A DNA stretch of 20,628 nucleotides from CAYLZW01 sp964388085 (GTDB lineage Bacteria > Myxococcota > UBA727 > CAYLZW01): assembly GCA_964388085.1 (NCBI GenBank), contig CAYLZW010000081.1, positions 1 through 20,628 of the forward strand, read 5' to 3'. The first letter of the stretch is position 1. Each line of letters opens with the position of its first letter. A program made the position numbers and the translations under genes. Below the pieces are notes generated by a model, which was not told the origin of the DNA, did no database searches, and saw nothing but the letters and a program-made list of their open reading frames with translations. Below, in pieces: positions 1 to 8,537 of this stretch.

Positions 1-830
<830 letters not shown>

Positions 831-831
831 G

Positions 832-3800
832 TCAGACGAGCTCCGGGTTCTGGTTACGAAGCCTGGCGAGGAAGGTGGTGCGCGGGCGAACGTTCAGCTC
901 GCTGAGCATCTCGTAGTTCCGCTCGGACGACTTGCGCTTGGCGACCTCATAGGGCTGCCCGCTCTCGGTCTTGCCGTTGATGTTGCCGAACACGATGGCG
1001 TTGGTCGGACACGTCTGCGCGCAGGCGGGCGTGACGGCGCCGTCGGGCAGGTTGCGCGGATCCTCGCCGCGCCGCTTCGCCTCGAACTTCGCCGCCTCGA
1101 TGCGTTGCGTACAGTAGGTGCACTTCTCCATCACGCCGCGGTAGCGCACGGTGACGTCGGGGTTGCGCAGCATCTTGAGCGTCTTCTGGCGCTTGGCGAT
1201 GTGCGGGTCGACGTACAGGTTGCCCGAGTGCGAGTAGTCGAAATAGTTGAAGCGCCGCACCTTGTAGGGGCAGTTGTTCGCGCAATAGCGCGTGCCGATG
1301 CAGCGATTGTAGACCATCGCGTTCAGCCCCTCCTCGTCGTGCACGGTGGCGCCGACGGGGCAGACGGGCTCGCAGGGCGCGTTCTCGCAGTGCATGCAAG
1401 GCACCGGCTGCAGGAGCGCCTCGGGGTTGTCGACGTCGCCGGTGAAATAGCGGTCGATACGGATCCAGTGCAGCTCGCGGCCGAACTCGACCCCCTCGGG
1501 CCCGACCACGGGGATGCTGTTCTCCGACTGACAGGCGACCACACAGGCCTGACACGCGATGCACGCCGTCAGGTCGATGGTCATGCCCCAGGCCTGGCCC
1601 TCGTACTTCCACGGCTGGTCGGTGACGTCGAGCTTGTACATCTGCAAGCCCGTGATCGGCTTCGGCTCTTTGCGCTCGGCGTCCTTCTCGCGCAGGCCCG
1701 GCATCATGTTGGCGGCGTTCCGCGCGAAGTCGGGGTCCTTCTGGTACTCCGCCACGGTGCCGTCGACGGCGAGGTGGCGGCCGCTCATTCCGAGCGTGTC
1801 GCCCGGCTTCTCCGGATCGCCCTCGACCGCGAAGTGGTCCTGCGTCGAGAGCAGGGTCGCGCGCGCGCCGGTCTTCGTCACCTTGGCGCCGCGCGCCACG
1901 CGCGTGCCGTCGGCCGGCAGCAGCGGGTACACGTCGACGCCCACCTCGTTACCGACCTCGCCGACGCTGCTGCGGCCGTAGCCGAGCGAGAGGACGATGG
2001 TGTTCGGCTCCACGCCGGGGAGCACGAAGGCCGGCAGCTCGACCGCCTTGCCGCCGAGCTCGACGCGCACCACGTCGCCGACGTAGAGGCTCTTCTCGAG
2101 CCCGCCGCGCACACCGAGCTTCTGCGCCAGGGTCGGCGACATGACCGCCGCGTTGCCCCACACGAGCTTGGTCATCGGGTCGGTGCACTCTTGCAGCCAG
2201 CCGAGGTTCGCGTAGCGCCCGTCGAGGACGGTGAAGCTCGGCTGGAAGAGCACCTCCACGTCGTCGCCCGCGGCCGGATCCTTCAGCGCCGCGAGGGCCG
2301 TCGAGGCGTTGCCGGCGGTGGCCGCGGCGCCGGCGGACGTCGTGCGCGAGCCGAGCCGCGCCACGCCGTCGTGCAGCGTCTTCCTCCAGTCGGCGCCCTT
2401 GGCCTGCTCGGCGAAGGTCGCCTCGACGAGGCCCTTCGCGCTCGCGTCGGCCTCGCCGATGAGCTGCGCGAGCACCTCGATGCCGGCGCGACCGCCGAAC
2501 AGCGGCAGGATCACGGGCTGAATCGGCGAGTAGACGCCCTCCCACGAGAGGGCGTCGCCCCAGGTCTCGAGCGGGTGCGCCATGGGCAGGTGCCACTCGG
2601 CCTTCTTGCTGGTCTCGTCGGCGTAGAGGCCGACGTGCACCACCTGCTTCGCCTTGGCGAGCGCGTCGCCGAAGCCGAGCGCCGCCGGGCTCGCGTACGC
2701 GGGGTTCGCGCCGACGATGAGCAGCGTGTCCACCTGCCCTGCCTCGAGCGCCTTCGTCAGCTTCGCGAGCTGCGCGATGGAGCTCTCGTGCGGCTTCGCC
2801 GTGCTCGACGACGTCGTCGTGCCGGCCGGCGCAGCGGCGGCGCCGGTGGCCGAGGCGTCCGCGGCAGCGTCGCTGGGCGTCGCCGCCGCCGTCGTGCTCG
2901 CGCCCGCGGGGACGCTCACCTTCGCGACGGGACCGAAGGCGCCGAGCGCCTGGTTGATGAGGTGTGCGAGCGCGTGCACCGCCGCGGGCTGCTCCTCACC
3001 GACGAGGACGACGGCCTTGCCTCGGTTCTGCGCCAGGTCTTTGGCCAGCGCCGGAATGAACTTCTCGTCACTCGCCTTGAAGCCCGTGGACAGGCCGGAG
3101 ACGCCCGGGAGCGACACGCCCTGCTTCGCGAGCTCGCCGGCGAGCGCCTTGGCGAAGCCCGCGATCTCGCTCGAGCGGACGCGCAGGCGGTGGTCGGCGG
3201 TGGCGCCCGTGATCGTGAAGGCGCTCTCCACCGTGTAGAGGCGGTTCATGCTCGAGGCTTGCTTCGCCGTCGGGATGCGCTCGAACGAGCGCGCGCGCGT
3301 GAAGCCCCAGGCGTTCTTCACCTGATCGGGCCCGTGCGCCAGGAAGTTGCTGTCGAGCGAGAGCACGACGCCCGCGTTCTCGAGGTCGTACGCCACGCGC
3401 GCGCCGGGACCGAAGACGAGCTCGGCGCCCTCGAGCGCGGCGTCCGCGCGCATCAGGTCGTAGGAGTAGACCTCCGCCTGCGGGTACTTCTGCCGGAGGC
3501 GCGAGACGAGGCGATCGAACGTCGGCCCGCCGCTCGCGTCGCTCAACAGCGCGAAGCCCTTGCCGCCGCTGCCGGCGAGCTTCTTCTGGATGGCGGGCAT
3601 CGCCTCGCCGTCCCACTGGCTCCACGTCGCCGCCGCGCCGCCCTTCATGGGCGTCCGCGAGCGATCCGGGTCGTAGAGCTCGAGCACGTGCGACTGCATC
3701 CACACGTTCGCGCGGCCCATGCTGCCGGGATGGTCGGGGTTGCCCTCGATCTTGGTCGGCCGGCCCTCGTGCGCCTCGACGACGATGCCGACCGCGCCGT

Positions 3801-4197
3801 TCGGCCCCGGGTACGACGACGCGTAGTAGCGCGCGAGGCCCGGAATGACGTGCTCGGGCATGTGCGTGTAGGGCAGGATCTCGGTCTCGGGACGACGGAT
3901 ACACGCGGTGCCGACGCCGGCGAGCGCGAGCGACGCGCCCATGAGCTTCAGCGCCTCACGACGGCGGAAGCCGCCCTTCCCGTCGGCTACCTGTTCGCCC
4001 ACGGTGCTGCCGTCGGCGAGGATCTCGTTCTCCTCGGGCGGCAGGGCCGCGCCGTGCGGGAACTCCTGCTCGGCGAAGGCGCGCGCGGCGGGGGTGCCGG
4101 CCTTGTGATCGAGCGAGCGCCAGTGCGCGGGTCCGCCGTTCTCGCGCTGGGCCTCCATGGCCTCGCGGTGAGGGGCGTATAGGTCGAGCTTGGTCAT
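832..4197 (-). CDS. actB: Alternative Complex III subunit ActB, Tat-exported molybdopterin-fold and Fe-S protein
   Basis: This is the large soluble ACIII subunit (1121 aa), which relays electrons from quinol through iron-sulfur clusters to cytochrome c on the periplasmic side. Residues 1-77 form the extended N-terminal leader characteristic of ACIII ActB, followed by a Tat-like RRREALKLMG motif (78-87), a hydrophobic stretch and Cys99 (GTAC), a possible lipidation site. Residues about 110-850 have the molybdopterin-oxidoreductase fold; known ActB proteins do not bind the Mo cofactor. Fifteen cysteines follow: 879/882/885/889, 934/937/942/946, 966/972/976 and 1026/1029/1059/1063. This fits three [4Fe-4S] clusters and one [3Fe-4S] cluster, as in characterised ACIII. 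An Ala/Ser/Thr-rich insert occupies roughly residues 424-467. The ATG at 4197 overlaps the actA stop as ATGA. The same frame stays open upstream to 5001, but that part overlaps actA and is not coding. Confidence 0.96.
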   Translation of the reverse strand: MTKLDLYAPHREAMEAQRENGGPAHWRSLDHKAGTPAARAFAEQEFPHGAALPPEENEILADGSTVGEQVADGKGGFRRREALKLMGASLALAGVGTACIRRPETEILPYTHMPEHVIPGLARYYASSYPGPNGAVGIVVEAHEGRPTKIEGNPDHPGSMGRANVWMQSHVLELYDPDRSRTPMKGGAAATWSQWDGEAMPAIQKKLAGSGGKGFALLSDASGGPTFDRLVSRLRQKYPQAEVYSYDLMRADAALEGAELVFGPGARVAYDLENAGVVLSLDSNFLAHGPDQVKNAWGFTRARSFERIPTAKQASSMNRLYTVESAFTITGATADHRLRVRSSEIAGFAKALAGELAKQGVSLPGVSGLSTGFKASDEKFIPALAKDLAQNRGKAVVLVGEEQPAAVHALAHLINQALGAFGPVAKVSVPAGASTTAAATPSDAAADASATGAAAAPAGTTTSSSTAKPHESSIAQLAKLTKALEAGQVDTLLIVGANPAYASPAALGFGDALAKAKQVVHVGLYADETSKKAEWHLPMAHPLETWGDALSWEGVYSPIQPVILPLFGGRAGIEVLAQLIGEADASAKGLVEATFAEQAKGADWRKTLHDGVARLGSRTTSAGAAATAGNASTALAALKDPAAGDDVEVLFQPSFTVLDGRYANLGWLQECTDPMTKLVWGNAAVMSPTLAQKLGVRGGLEKSLYVGDVVRVELGGKAVELPAFVLPGVEPNTIVLSLGYGRSSVGEVGNEVGVDVYPLLPADGTRVARGAKVTKTGARATLLSTQDHFAVEGDPEKPGDTLGMSGRHLAVDGTVAEYQKDPDFARNAANMMPGLREKDAERKEPKPITGLQMYKLDVTDQPWKYEGQAWGMTIDLTACIACQACVVACQSENSIPVVGPEGVEFGRELHWIRIDRYFTGDVDNPEALLQPVPCMHCENAPCEPVCPVGATVHDEEGLNAMVYNRCIGTRYCANNCPYKVRRFNYFDYSHSGNLYVDPHIAKRQKTLKMLRNPDVTVRYRGVMEKCTYCTQRIEAAKFEAKRRGEDPRNLPDGAVTPACAQTCPTNAIVFGNINGKTESGQPYEVAKRKSSERNYEMLSELNVRPRTTFLARLRNQNPELV

Positions 4198-4883
4198 CGG
4201 TGACACCCCGAGCATTCGACGGTGGGGGGCTCGAGCGTCTCCGCGATCTGGTGGACCTGCGACCGCCACTCCGCGCTCGGCTCCCATTGCATGTCGGTGA
4301 TCTGGTTGATGGGCCGGATGGTCTCCTCGACGGGGAAGCCGTTCTGCTGCCCGTCGCGGACCTGCCGGTGACAGTCGAGGCACCAGCTCATGCTGAGCGG
4401 CTCCACCTGTCGCACCTCGACCATTTGATCGATGCGGCCGTGACAGGACTTGCAGCCGACCGCCGCCGTCCTGCCGGCGAGGTTCAAGTGCGCGCTGTGA
4501 TCGAAATAGGCGTAGTCGGGGATCTTGTGGATGCGCACCCACGGCACCGGCAAGCCGGTCCGCCAGCTCTCGCGCAGCGGCGTCAGCAGCGCCGAGTCGG
4601 CCTTCACGTAGGCGTGGCAGTTCAGGCACGTCTGCGTCGGCGGGACGCCCGCGTGCGGCGACTCCTCGACGATGTGGTGGCAGTAGCGGCAGTCCATGCC
4701 GAGGTCGCCGGCGTGCAGCTTGTGGCTGTACGGGATGGGCTGCTCGGGCTGGTAGCCGACGTCGGTGTGCTTCGGCGACCACCAGAACCAGATGACGAAG
4801 GTGACGAACGCGGTGAGCACCAGGAGGATGGGCGGCGCCACCTTCGGGATCTCGTTCGTCCACTTGGGGAAGATCAGAGCCAT
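4194..4883 (-). CDS. actA: Alternative Complex III subunit ActA, pentahaem cytochrome c
   Basis: The 229-aa product is the multihaem c-type cytochrome of Alternative Complex III, which passes electrons between the Fe-S subunit and the downstream oxidase or soluble carriers. A single hydrophobic segment (residues about 16-36) anchors it with the haem domain in the periplasm. Five CxxCH haem-attachment motifs are visible: C65-H69, C86-H90, C144-H148, C168-H172 and C224-H228, the count expected of ActA. A PxPWVRIHKIPDYAYFDHSAH block, typical of cytochrome c7-type members, lies at about 112-132. The ATG at 4883 has AGAAGGG about 7 bases upstream. The stop overlaps actB by four bases (ATGA). It is the first gene of the act operon, after a 355-base leader region. 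Confidence 0.96.
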   Translation of the reverse strand: MALIFPKWTNEIPKVAPPILLVLTAFVTFVIWFWWSPKHTDVGYQPEQPIPYSHKLHAGDLGMDCRYCHHIVEESPHAGVPPTQTCLNCHAYVKADSALLTPLRESWRTGLPVPWVRIHKIPDYAYFDHSAHLNLAGRTAAVGCKSCHGRIDQMVEVRQVEPLSMSWCLDCHRQVRDGQQNGFPVEETIRPINQITDMQWEPSAEWRSQVHQIAETLEPPTVECSGCHR

Positions 4884-4952
4884 GGATCTGCCCTTCTGCT
4901 CGCGCGAGCGGCCTACGCCCTCGCGCTATGCTGGAGTCGGTGCTCGGAGCCG

Positions 4953-4974
4953 TTGCGCCAGCGGGCCAGCGCAA
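4953..4974. repeat. Inverted repeat TTGCGC-N10-GCGCAA upstream of actA
   Basis: The two 6-base arms are perfect and separated by 10 bases, giving a 22-bp element centred 80 bp upstream of the actA ATG. The interior also carries a direct repeat of GCCAGCG. The arrangement is compatible with a dimeric regulator site or an mRNA leader hairpin. No known regulator is assigned. Confidence 0.4.
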
Positions 4975-5019
4975 AAAGCATTCCCTGCGTGCGATCTCCA
5001 CCAGGTAGTTCGGGCCGGG

Positions 5020-5047
5020 TTCATAGCGGGGCCGTTCGCGAAGACAA
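5020..5047 (-). promoter_or_regulatory. Weak sigma-70-like promoter candidate for actABC
   Basis: On the minus strand TTGTCT (5042-5047) and TATGAA (5020-5025) are separated by 16 bases, each matching four of six consensus positions. It lies between the paired palindromes and actA, which is the expected place, but matches of this quality are common by chance. Confidence 0.2.
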
Positions 5048-5085
5048 AGCTCTTCTCGTCGAGAACCGCAAAAAATCAGGGGGTT

Positions 5086-5133
5086 GCGGCAAAGTGCCGC
5101 GCGTATTCCGGGGCAAGTGCGGCAGCCTGCCGC
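5086..5133. promoter_or_regulatory. Paired palindromes GCGGCA-N3-TGCCGC, candidate operator of the act operon
   Basis: Two copies of the same 15-bp palindrome are visible: GCGGCA-AAG-TGCCGC at 5086-5100 and GCGGCA-GCC-TGCCGC at 5119-5133. Arms are perfect in both and the centres are 33 bp apart, about three helical turns, so bound dimers would face the same side of DNA. They lie 203-250 bp upstream of the actA ATG. The core GCGGC-N5-GCCGC also fits the loose GCGNC/GNCGC half-site pattern described for RegA/PrrA-type redox regulators of alphaproteobacteria. That link is only a resemblance. Confidence 0.5.
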
Positions 5134-5232
5134 GCCGATGACTGCGGTGCGGCGGCGAGCGTGTCATCTAGAACGCCCCGCGTGGGGTTTCGCGCACGCA
5201 AGCGCTGCCTGCGTCCCGAGCGGCGTCGCGGC

Positions 5233-5263
5233 CTGTCGCTACAGCGCGTTTCGGACGCGACAG
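5233..5263. repeat. 7-bp inverted repeat spanning the end of the sulfatase-like gene
   Basis: CTGTCGC (5233-5239) and GCGACAG (5257-5263) are perfect arms around a 17-base loop that contains the TAG stop codon. It may act as a weak 3' hairpin, but there is no T-run and the loop is long. Confidence 0.25.
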
Positions 5264-7323
5264 TAGATGCGCTGGGATTCTTCGGAGTGCCAGCGCGCGA
5301 GGCGCTCCATCAGCGCCTCCTGGACGTCGGGCGCGTCCCGCACCGAGCGCTCGTCGTGCCCTTCGCGGCGAAACAAGTGCGTGTCGCCGCTCGCCCGGCT
5401 GGCGATGAGCCGATAGCGCTCGGTGACGATGGAGGCCTTCGGTTCGTAGCTCTCTGCCGAACGCTGCACGCGCACGACGCGGCGCTTCAGGTCGGCCAGG
5501 TCGCGGATCGCTTTGTTGGCCATCTGGAACAGCGAATGGCCGCGCACGGGGAACGCCTCGGCGACGACCGCGCGCTCTTCGTCGGGCGGCAACCACAAGC
5601 TGCGCCCCGCGAGATCGTCGGGCACGGCCAGCCCGAGCGCATGCAGCACCGTGGGCGCGATGTCCGTGATGGCGACCACCTCGGACGCGCGGCGCGGCGG
5701 GAGCTTCGGCGCGTGCAGCGCGAGGAGGGTGTTGGTGATGAAGCCTTCCAAATACACGTGGTGCCCGAAATAGTCGTTCTCGCCGAGCGCCTCGCCGTGA
5801 TCGGAGAAGAGGATGACGAGGCTGTCGTCGAGCCAGCCGCTCGAGCGCAGGTACTTCACGAGCTTGCCGAACTGGGCGTCGAGGTACGCGATCTCGGACA
5901 GGTAGCGCTGGCGGTCGCTGTCGCCGAACTCGAAGCCCGCGTGCTCTTTGTAAGCGTGGTGCGGCTCGAAATAGTGCAACCACGCGAAGGTCCTCTGCCC
6001 CGAGCGACGCGCCGCCTTCAGGTCTTTGATGAACGCCGTCGTCTGCGAAGCGGCCGTGCGCCCTCGGCGCGCCTTGGTGCCCTGCAGGAACAGCTTGTCG
6101 ATGACCGGGCCCTTGAACCAGCCGGTCGAGGGCAACATGACGTGCTGTCGCGGCAACAGCGCGCGCGTGCGTCGAAACAAGGTGTCGGCCGGCACGGGCG
6201 CGAACAGCATCTGGCTGGGGCTCAGGCCGGTGAGCGCGCCGCCGACGGCGAACACCGTCGCCGGATAGGTCGTCTGCGCGTTCTCGTAGTCGACGCTCTC
6301 GGCGGCGAACGCGCGCAGGTTCGGCGCGACCGGCCGCGCCGGCTCGTCGGGCTCCGCCTCGCGCACGAACGAGCCCATCACCATGTCGCGGCGCAAGGTG
6401 TCGATGGAGATCAAGATGACGTTCTCGACGCCGGCGGCCGCGGCGACCTCTTCGAGGACGGTGCTGCTCGGGCTCGTGCAGCGGAAGCGGCCGGCCCTTC
6501 GGAGATCGAGCCGAAGGTTCTCGTCGGCGTGATGGAGGCCGAGCAGGAGGCGCGTGAAGCCCGCCGTGCGGCTCTTCAACGAGGCCTGTGCCTTGGCGGG
6601 CGGCACCATGGCGGACAACGTGCTCGCGAGAAAGATCGCCGCGACGACGAGGGCGAGGCGCGGCGATCGCTCTCGCGAGAGGGCCGAGAAGGCGAGCGTC
6701 GCGCTGACGATCCAGAGCGGCACCGTAAGGAAGGCCGCGAGGTACTCGTAGGCCTGCAGATAGAACACCACGATGCTGAACAAGAGCGCGGCGCCGAGCA
6801 GGCCGACGAGGGCGACGGGCGCGCGCGGCAGGCGCCACAGGCTCGCGAGCGGGCCTTCGGCCGGGCCGTCGACGACGGTGACGCGCACCTGCCAGAGCGC
6901 GAGCAGCACCAGCGCGAGGTCGATGACGACGACGAGCGCCACCTGCACCAGGCCGGCCCACGCGTGGCTCGAGATGCCGTCACCGGCGACGAGGAAGCGC
7001 GCCTGATCGAACGCCGGCAGGAAGGCCAGCGCGGCGAGCCCCACGAGGGCTGACAGCTGCGTCCTCCGCGAACGCTCGAGCGCGGCCATGAGCGACGCGC
7101 GCAAGAGCAGCAAGAGCGGTACGCCGGCCAAGGCGGCGAGCACCGACAAGCGCAGCGCGGCACGAAACGCCGGCAGCGTCGGAGGACCGGCGCGCACGAG
7201 CCACGCGTCGAGGAGTAGAACGAGCGTCCAAGCCAACACGGCCGCCCCCGCGGCGCCGAGGAAGGTCTTGGCGAGGGAGCCGAACCGGCTCGTCAGGCGC
7301 GGGACAGCGTCGAGAACAGACAC
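5239..7323 (-). CDS. Membrane-anchored sulfatase/phosphotransferase-fold protein with Thr at the catalytic position
   Basis: The 694-aa protein has an N-terminal membrane region with about six hydrophobic segments (residues about 20-45, 58-80, 90-104, 122-148, 168-188, 194-242) and a C-terminal alkaline-phosphatase-superfamily domain (about 298-690), probably periplasmic. Metal-site signatures are ILISIDTLRRD (D308) and FSDHGEALGE (D508, H509), plus HYFEPHHAY (450-458) and FGHHVY (519-524). The nucleophile region reads TTYPATVFAVGGALTGLSP (351-369). A formylglycine sulfatase would have Cys or Ser in CxPSR, but here Thr occupies the place, as in phosphoglycerol or phosphoethanolamine transferases such as LtaS and EptA. 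Substrate is unknown. The GTG at 7323 has AGAGGA 10 bases upstream and lies 30 bases after the DUF420 stop, so it is probably in the ctaB operon. Confidence 0.85.
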   Translation of the reverse strand: MSVLDAVPRLTSRFGSLAKTFLGAAGAAVLAWTLVLLLDAWLVRAGPPTLPAFRAALRLSVLAALAGVPLLLLLRASLMAALERSRRTQLSALVGLAALAFLPAFDQARFLVAGDGISSHAWAGLVQVALVVVIDLALVLLALWQVRVTVVDGPAEGPLASLWRLPRAPVALVGLLGAALLFSIVVFYLQAYEYLAAFLTVPLWIVSATLAFSALSRERSPRLALVVAAIFLASTLSAMVPPAKAQASLKSRTAGFTRLLLGLHHADENLRLDLRRAGRFRCTSPSSTVLEEVAAAAGVENVILISIDTLRRDMVMGSFVREAEPDEPARPVAPNLRAFAAESVDYENAQTTYPATVFAVGGALTGLSPSQMLFAPVPADTLFRRTRALLPRQHVMLPSTGWFKGPVIDKLFLQGTKARRGRTAASQTTAFIKDLKAARRSGQRTFAWLHYFEPHHAYKEHAGFEFGDSDRQRYLSEIAYLDAQFGKLVKYLRSSGWLDDSLVILFSDHGEALGENDYFGHHVYLEGFITNTLLALHAPKLPPRRASEVVAITDIAPTVLHALGLAVPDDLAGRSLWLPPDEERAVVAEAFPVRGHSLFQMANKAIRDLADLKRRVVRVQRSAESYEPKASIVTERYRLIASRASGDTHLFRREGHDERSVRDAPDVQEALMERLARWHSEESQRIYCRVRNAL

Positions 7324-7353
7324 GTGCTTGGCGTCCTCTGCGAGGAACGTGGA

Positions 7354-7779
7354 TCAGCGAGGCCAGTGGTAGAGCATCGCGTAGATGACGACGCCCGTCA
7401 CCGACACGTAGGCCCAGCCCGGAAACACCACCTTGACGAGCCTCTTGTGCGCGCTGAACCGCCCCTTGAGCGCCCACAGGATGGCGACGACGATGCCCAC
7501 GGGCACGACGGTGGCGAGCACCATGTGGCTGAACAGGATCGTCAGATAGACGACCTTGACCGCGCCGGTGCCGGGGAAGGGCGTCGAGCCGTGCAGGTAG
7601 ACGCGCAGCAAATAGCTGACGAGGAACGCGCACGAGACGGCGAAGGCCGAGAGCATCAGGCGCTTGTGCCGCTGCCGGTCGCCGGACTTGATCGCGGCGT
7701 AGGCCATGAACATCAAGACGCCGCTGGTCGCGTTCAAGAGCGCGTTGAACAGAGGGTGGAGCTGCAGGCCGTCGCTCAC
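7354..7779 (-). CDS. DUF420 (CtaM-like) membrane protein, haem-copper oxidase maturation
   Basis: The 141-aa protein has four predicted membrane helices (residues about 10-30, 41-61, 74-101, 119-137) and conserved-looking histidines at 8, 38, 63, 85, 111 and 138. This size and layout match the DUF420 family. Firmicute members (CtaM/YozB) are needed for activity of haem-copper oxidases, so an assembly role in the membrane is expected here. The start is taken as the GTG at 7779 because it overlaps the SCO stop as GTGA, a translational-coupling arrangement, and because residue 1 then falls just before the first helix. Upstream in-frame codons to 8043 overlap SCO in another frame and are rejected. 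Confidence 0.88.
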   Translation of the reverse strand: MSDGLQLHPLFNALLNATSGVLMFMAYAAIKSGDRQRHKRLMLSAFAVSCAFLVSYLLRVYLHGSTPFPGTGAVKVVYLTILFSHMVLATVVPVGIVVAILWALKGRFSAHKRLVKVVFPGWAYVSVTGVVIYAMLYHWPR

Positions 7780-8483
7780 GCGTCCGGCCCCTTCTCCACG
7801 AGGAGCTTGGCGCCGTCGAGGATGCGCGCGAGGCCGTGCGCGTCGGTGCTCGAGAGCGCGCGCAGGTCGGCGTTCTGATCGAAGAGCGCGAACTGCGCCG
7901 AGTGAGAGATGTCGTAGAGCTGGCGCTGCGCGGACTCCTCGGCGCTGAGCCCGGGGATGAGCTCCTTGTCGCCGACGTGCAGCTTCATCTGGCCGAGCAC
8001 GACGTCGAGCATCTGTTGCCGCGTGCCTGTCAGAAACACCCACTGGTCGGTGTCGATGCCGAACTTCTCACGGTAGGCGCGCAGCTTCTCGGGCGTGTCC
8101 GTGTCGGGATCGACGGAGAAGCTGACGAGACGGATGTCGTCGTTGCCGCGCACGCGCTCCTCGAGCTCCTTCATCTTGCGCGTGAGCTCGGGGCAGACGC
8201 TCGGACAGCTCGTGAAGAAGAAGCTCGCGATCCAGACCTTGCCCTCGAGCTCTCGCGTGCCGAAGGGTTCGCCTTCCTGGCTCGTGAGGCTCCAGGCGCC
8301 GATCTCGAGCATCGGCGGCGGCGCGCTGCGGAACGACATGGCGATGGGCCGCATGGCGGTCAGGAGCGCGATGCCGATGAGGAACCCCCAGAAGAAGGGG
8401 CTCTTGTAGAAGGGGCGCTTGTCGGAGGAGCGGTCGCTCGGGGCCTGGTCGCCGGTCGACACGCTCGCGCTCTCGTCGGCCAT
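7776..8483 (-). CDS. SCO1/SenC-family copper chaperone for cytochrome c oxidase CuA
   Basis: The 235-aa protein is a membrane-tethered thioredoxin-fold protein. A charged cytoplasmic N-terminus precedes one helix (residues about 28-47), and the thioredoxin-like domain (about 58-230) would face the periplasm. The copper ligands of the family are present: CPSVC (C93, C97) in the TSCPSVCPEL block and H194 in YDISHSAQF. The VSFSVDPDTDTPEKLR segment (120-135) is also typical. SCO proteins deliver copper to the CuA site of cytochrome c oxidase or reduce its cysteines. The ATG at 8483 has GAGGAGG six bases upstream. It lies 54 bases after ctaB and overlaps the DUF420 gene, which supports an oxidase-assembly operon. 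Confidence 0.95.
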   Translation of the reverse strand: MADESASVSTGDQAPSDRSSDKRPFYKSPFFWGFLIGIALLTAMRPIAMSFRSAPPPMLEIGAWSLTSQEGEPFGTRELEGKVWIASFFFTSCPSVCPELTRKMKELEERVRGNDDIRLVSFSVDPDTDTPEKLRAYREKFGIDTDQWVFLTGTRQQMLDVVLGQMKLHVGDKELIPGLSAEESAQRQLYDISHSAQFALFDQNADLRALSSTDAHGLARILDGAKLLVEKGPDA

Positions 8484-8537
8484 GCGGCCCTCCTCGCTGC
8501 TGCCTCGGGTTACGCCGCCGACGGGCCCGCGCCCACG

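Larger units (their letters stand above)
4884..5238. other. 355-base intergenic leader of the act operon with inverted repeats
   Basis: No credible gene is seen here; open frames crossing it are shadows. The stretch separates the sulfatase-like gene from actA and is the likely site of act-operon transcription control. It contains two palindromes of the form GCGGCA-N3-TGCCGC (5086-5100 and 5119-5133), a TTGCGC-N10-GCGCAA repeat (4953-4974) and a CCCC-GCGT-GGGG mini-hairpin (5176-5187). The hairpin could help terminate the upstream minus-strand operon, but it lacks a clear T-run. A weak minus-strand promoter candidate is TTGTCT-N16-TATGAA (5020-5047). Confidence 0.7.

Noticed and set aside
4198..5001. 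In-frame upstream extension of actB to 5001
   Set aside because: It overlaps actA in another frame and the leader region; the ATGA overlap at 4197 and the Tat leader distance fix the start.
5176..5187. CCCC-GCGT-GGGG as an intrinsic terminator after the sulfatase-like gene
   Set aside because: The stem is only four base pairs and the T-run is poor, so it is noted only as part of the intergenic region.
4765..7053. 762-codon plus-strand open frame across the act leader and sulfatase-like gene
   Set aside because: Low-complexity Arg/Gly/Asp-rich translation, no start signal, opposite a gene with clear domains.
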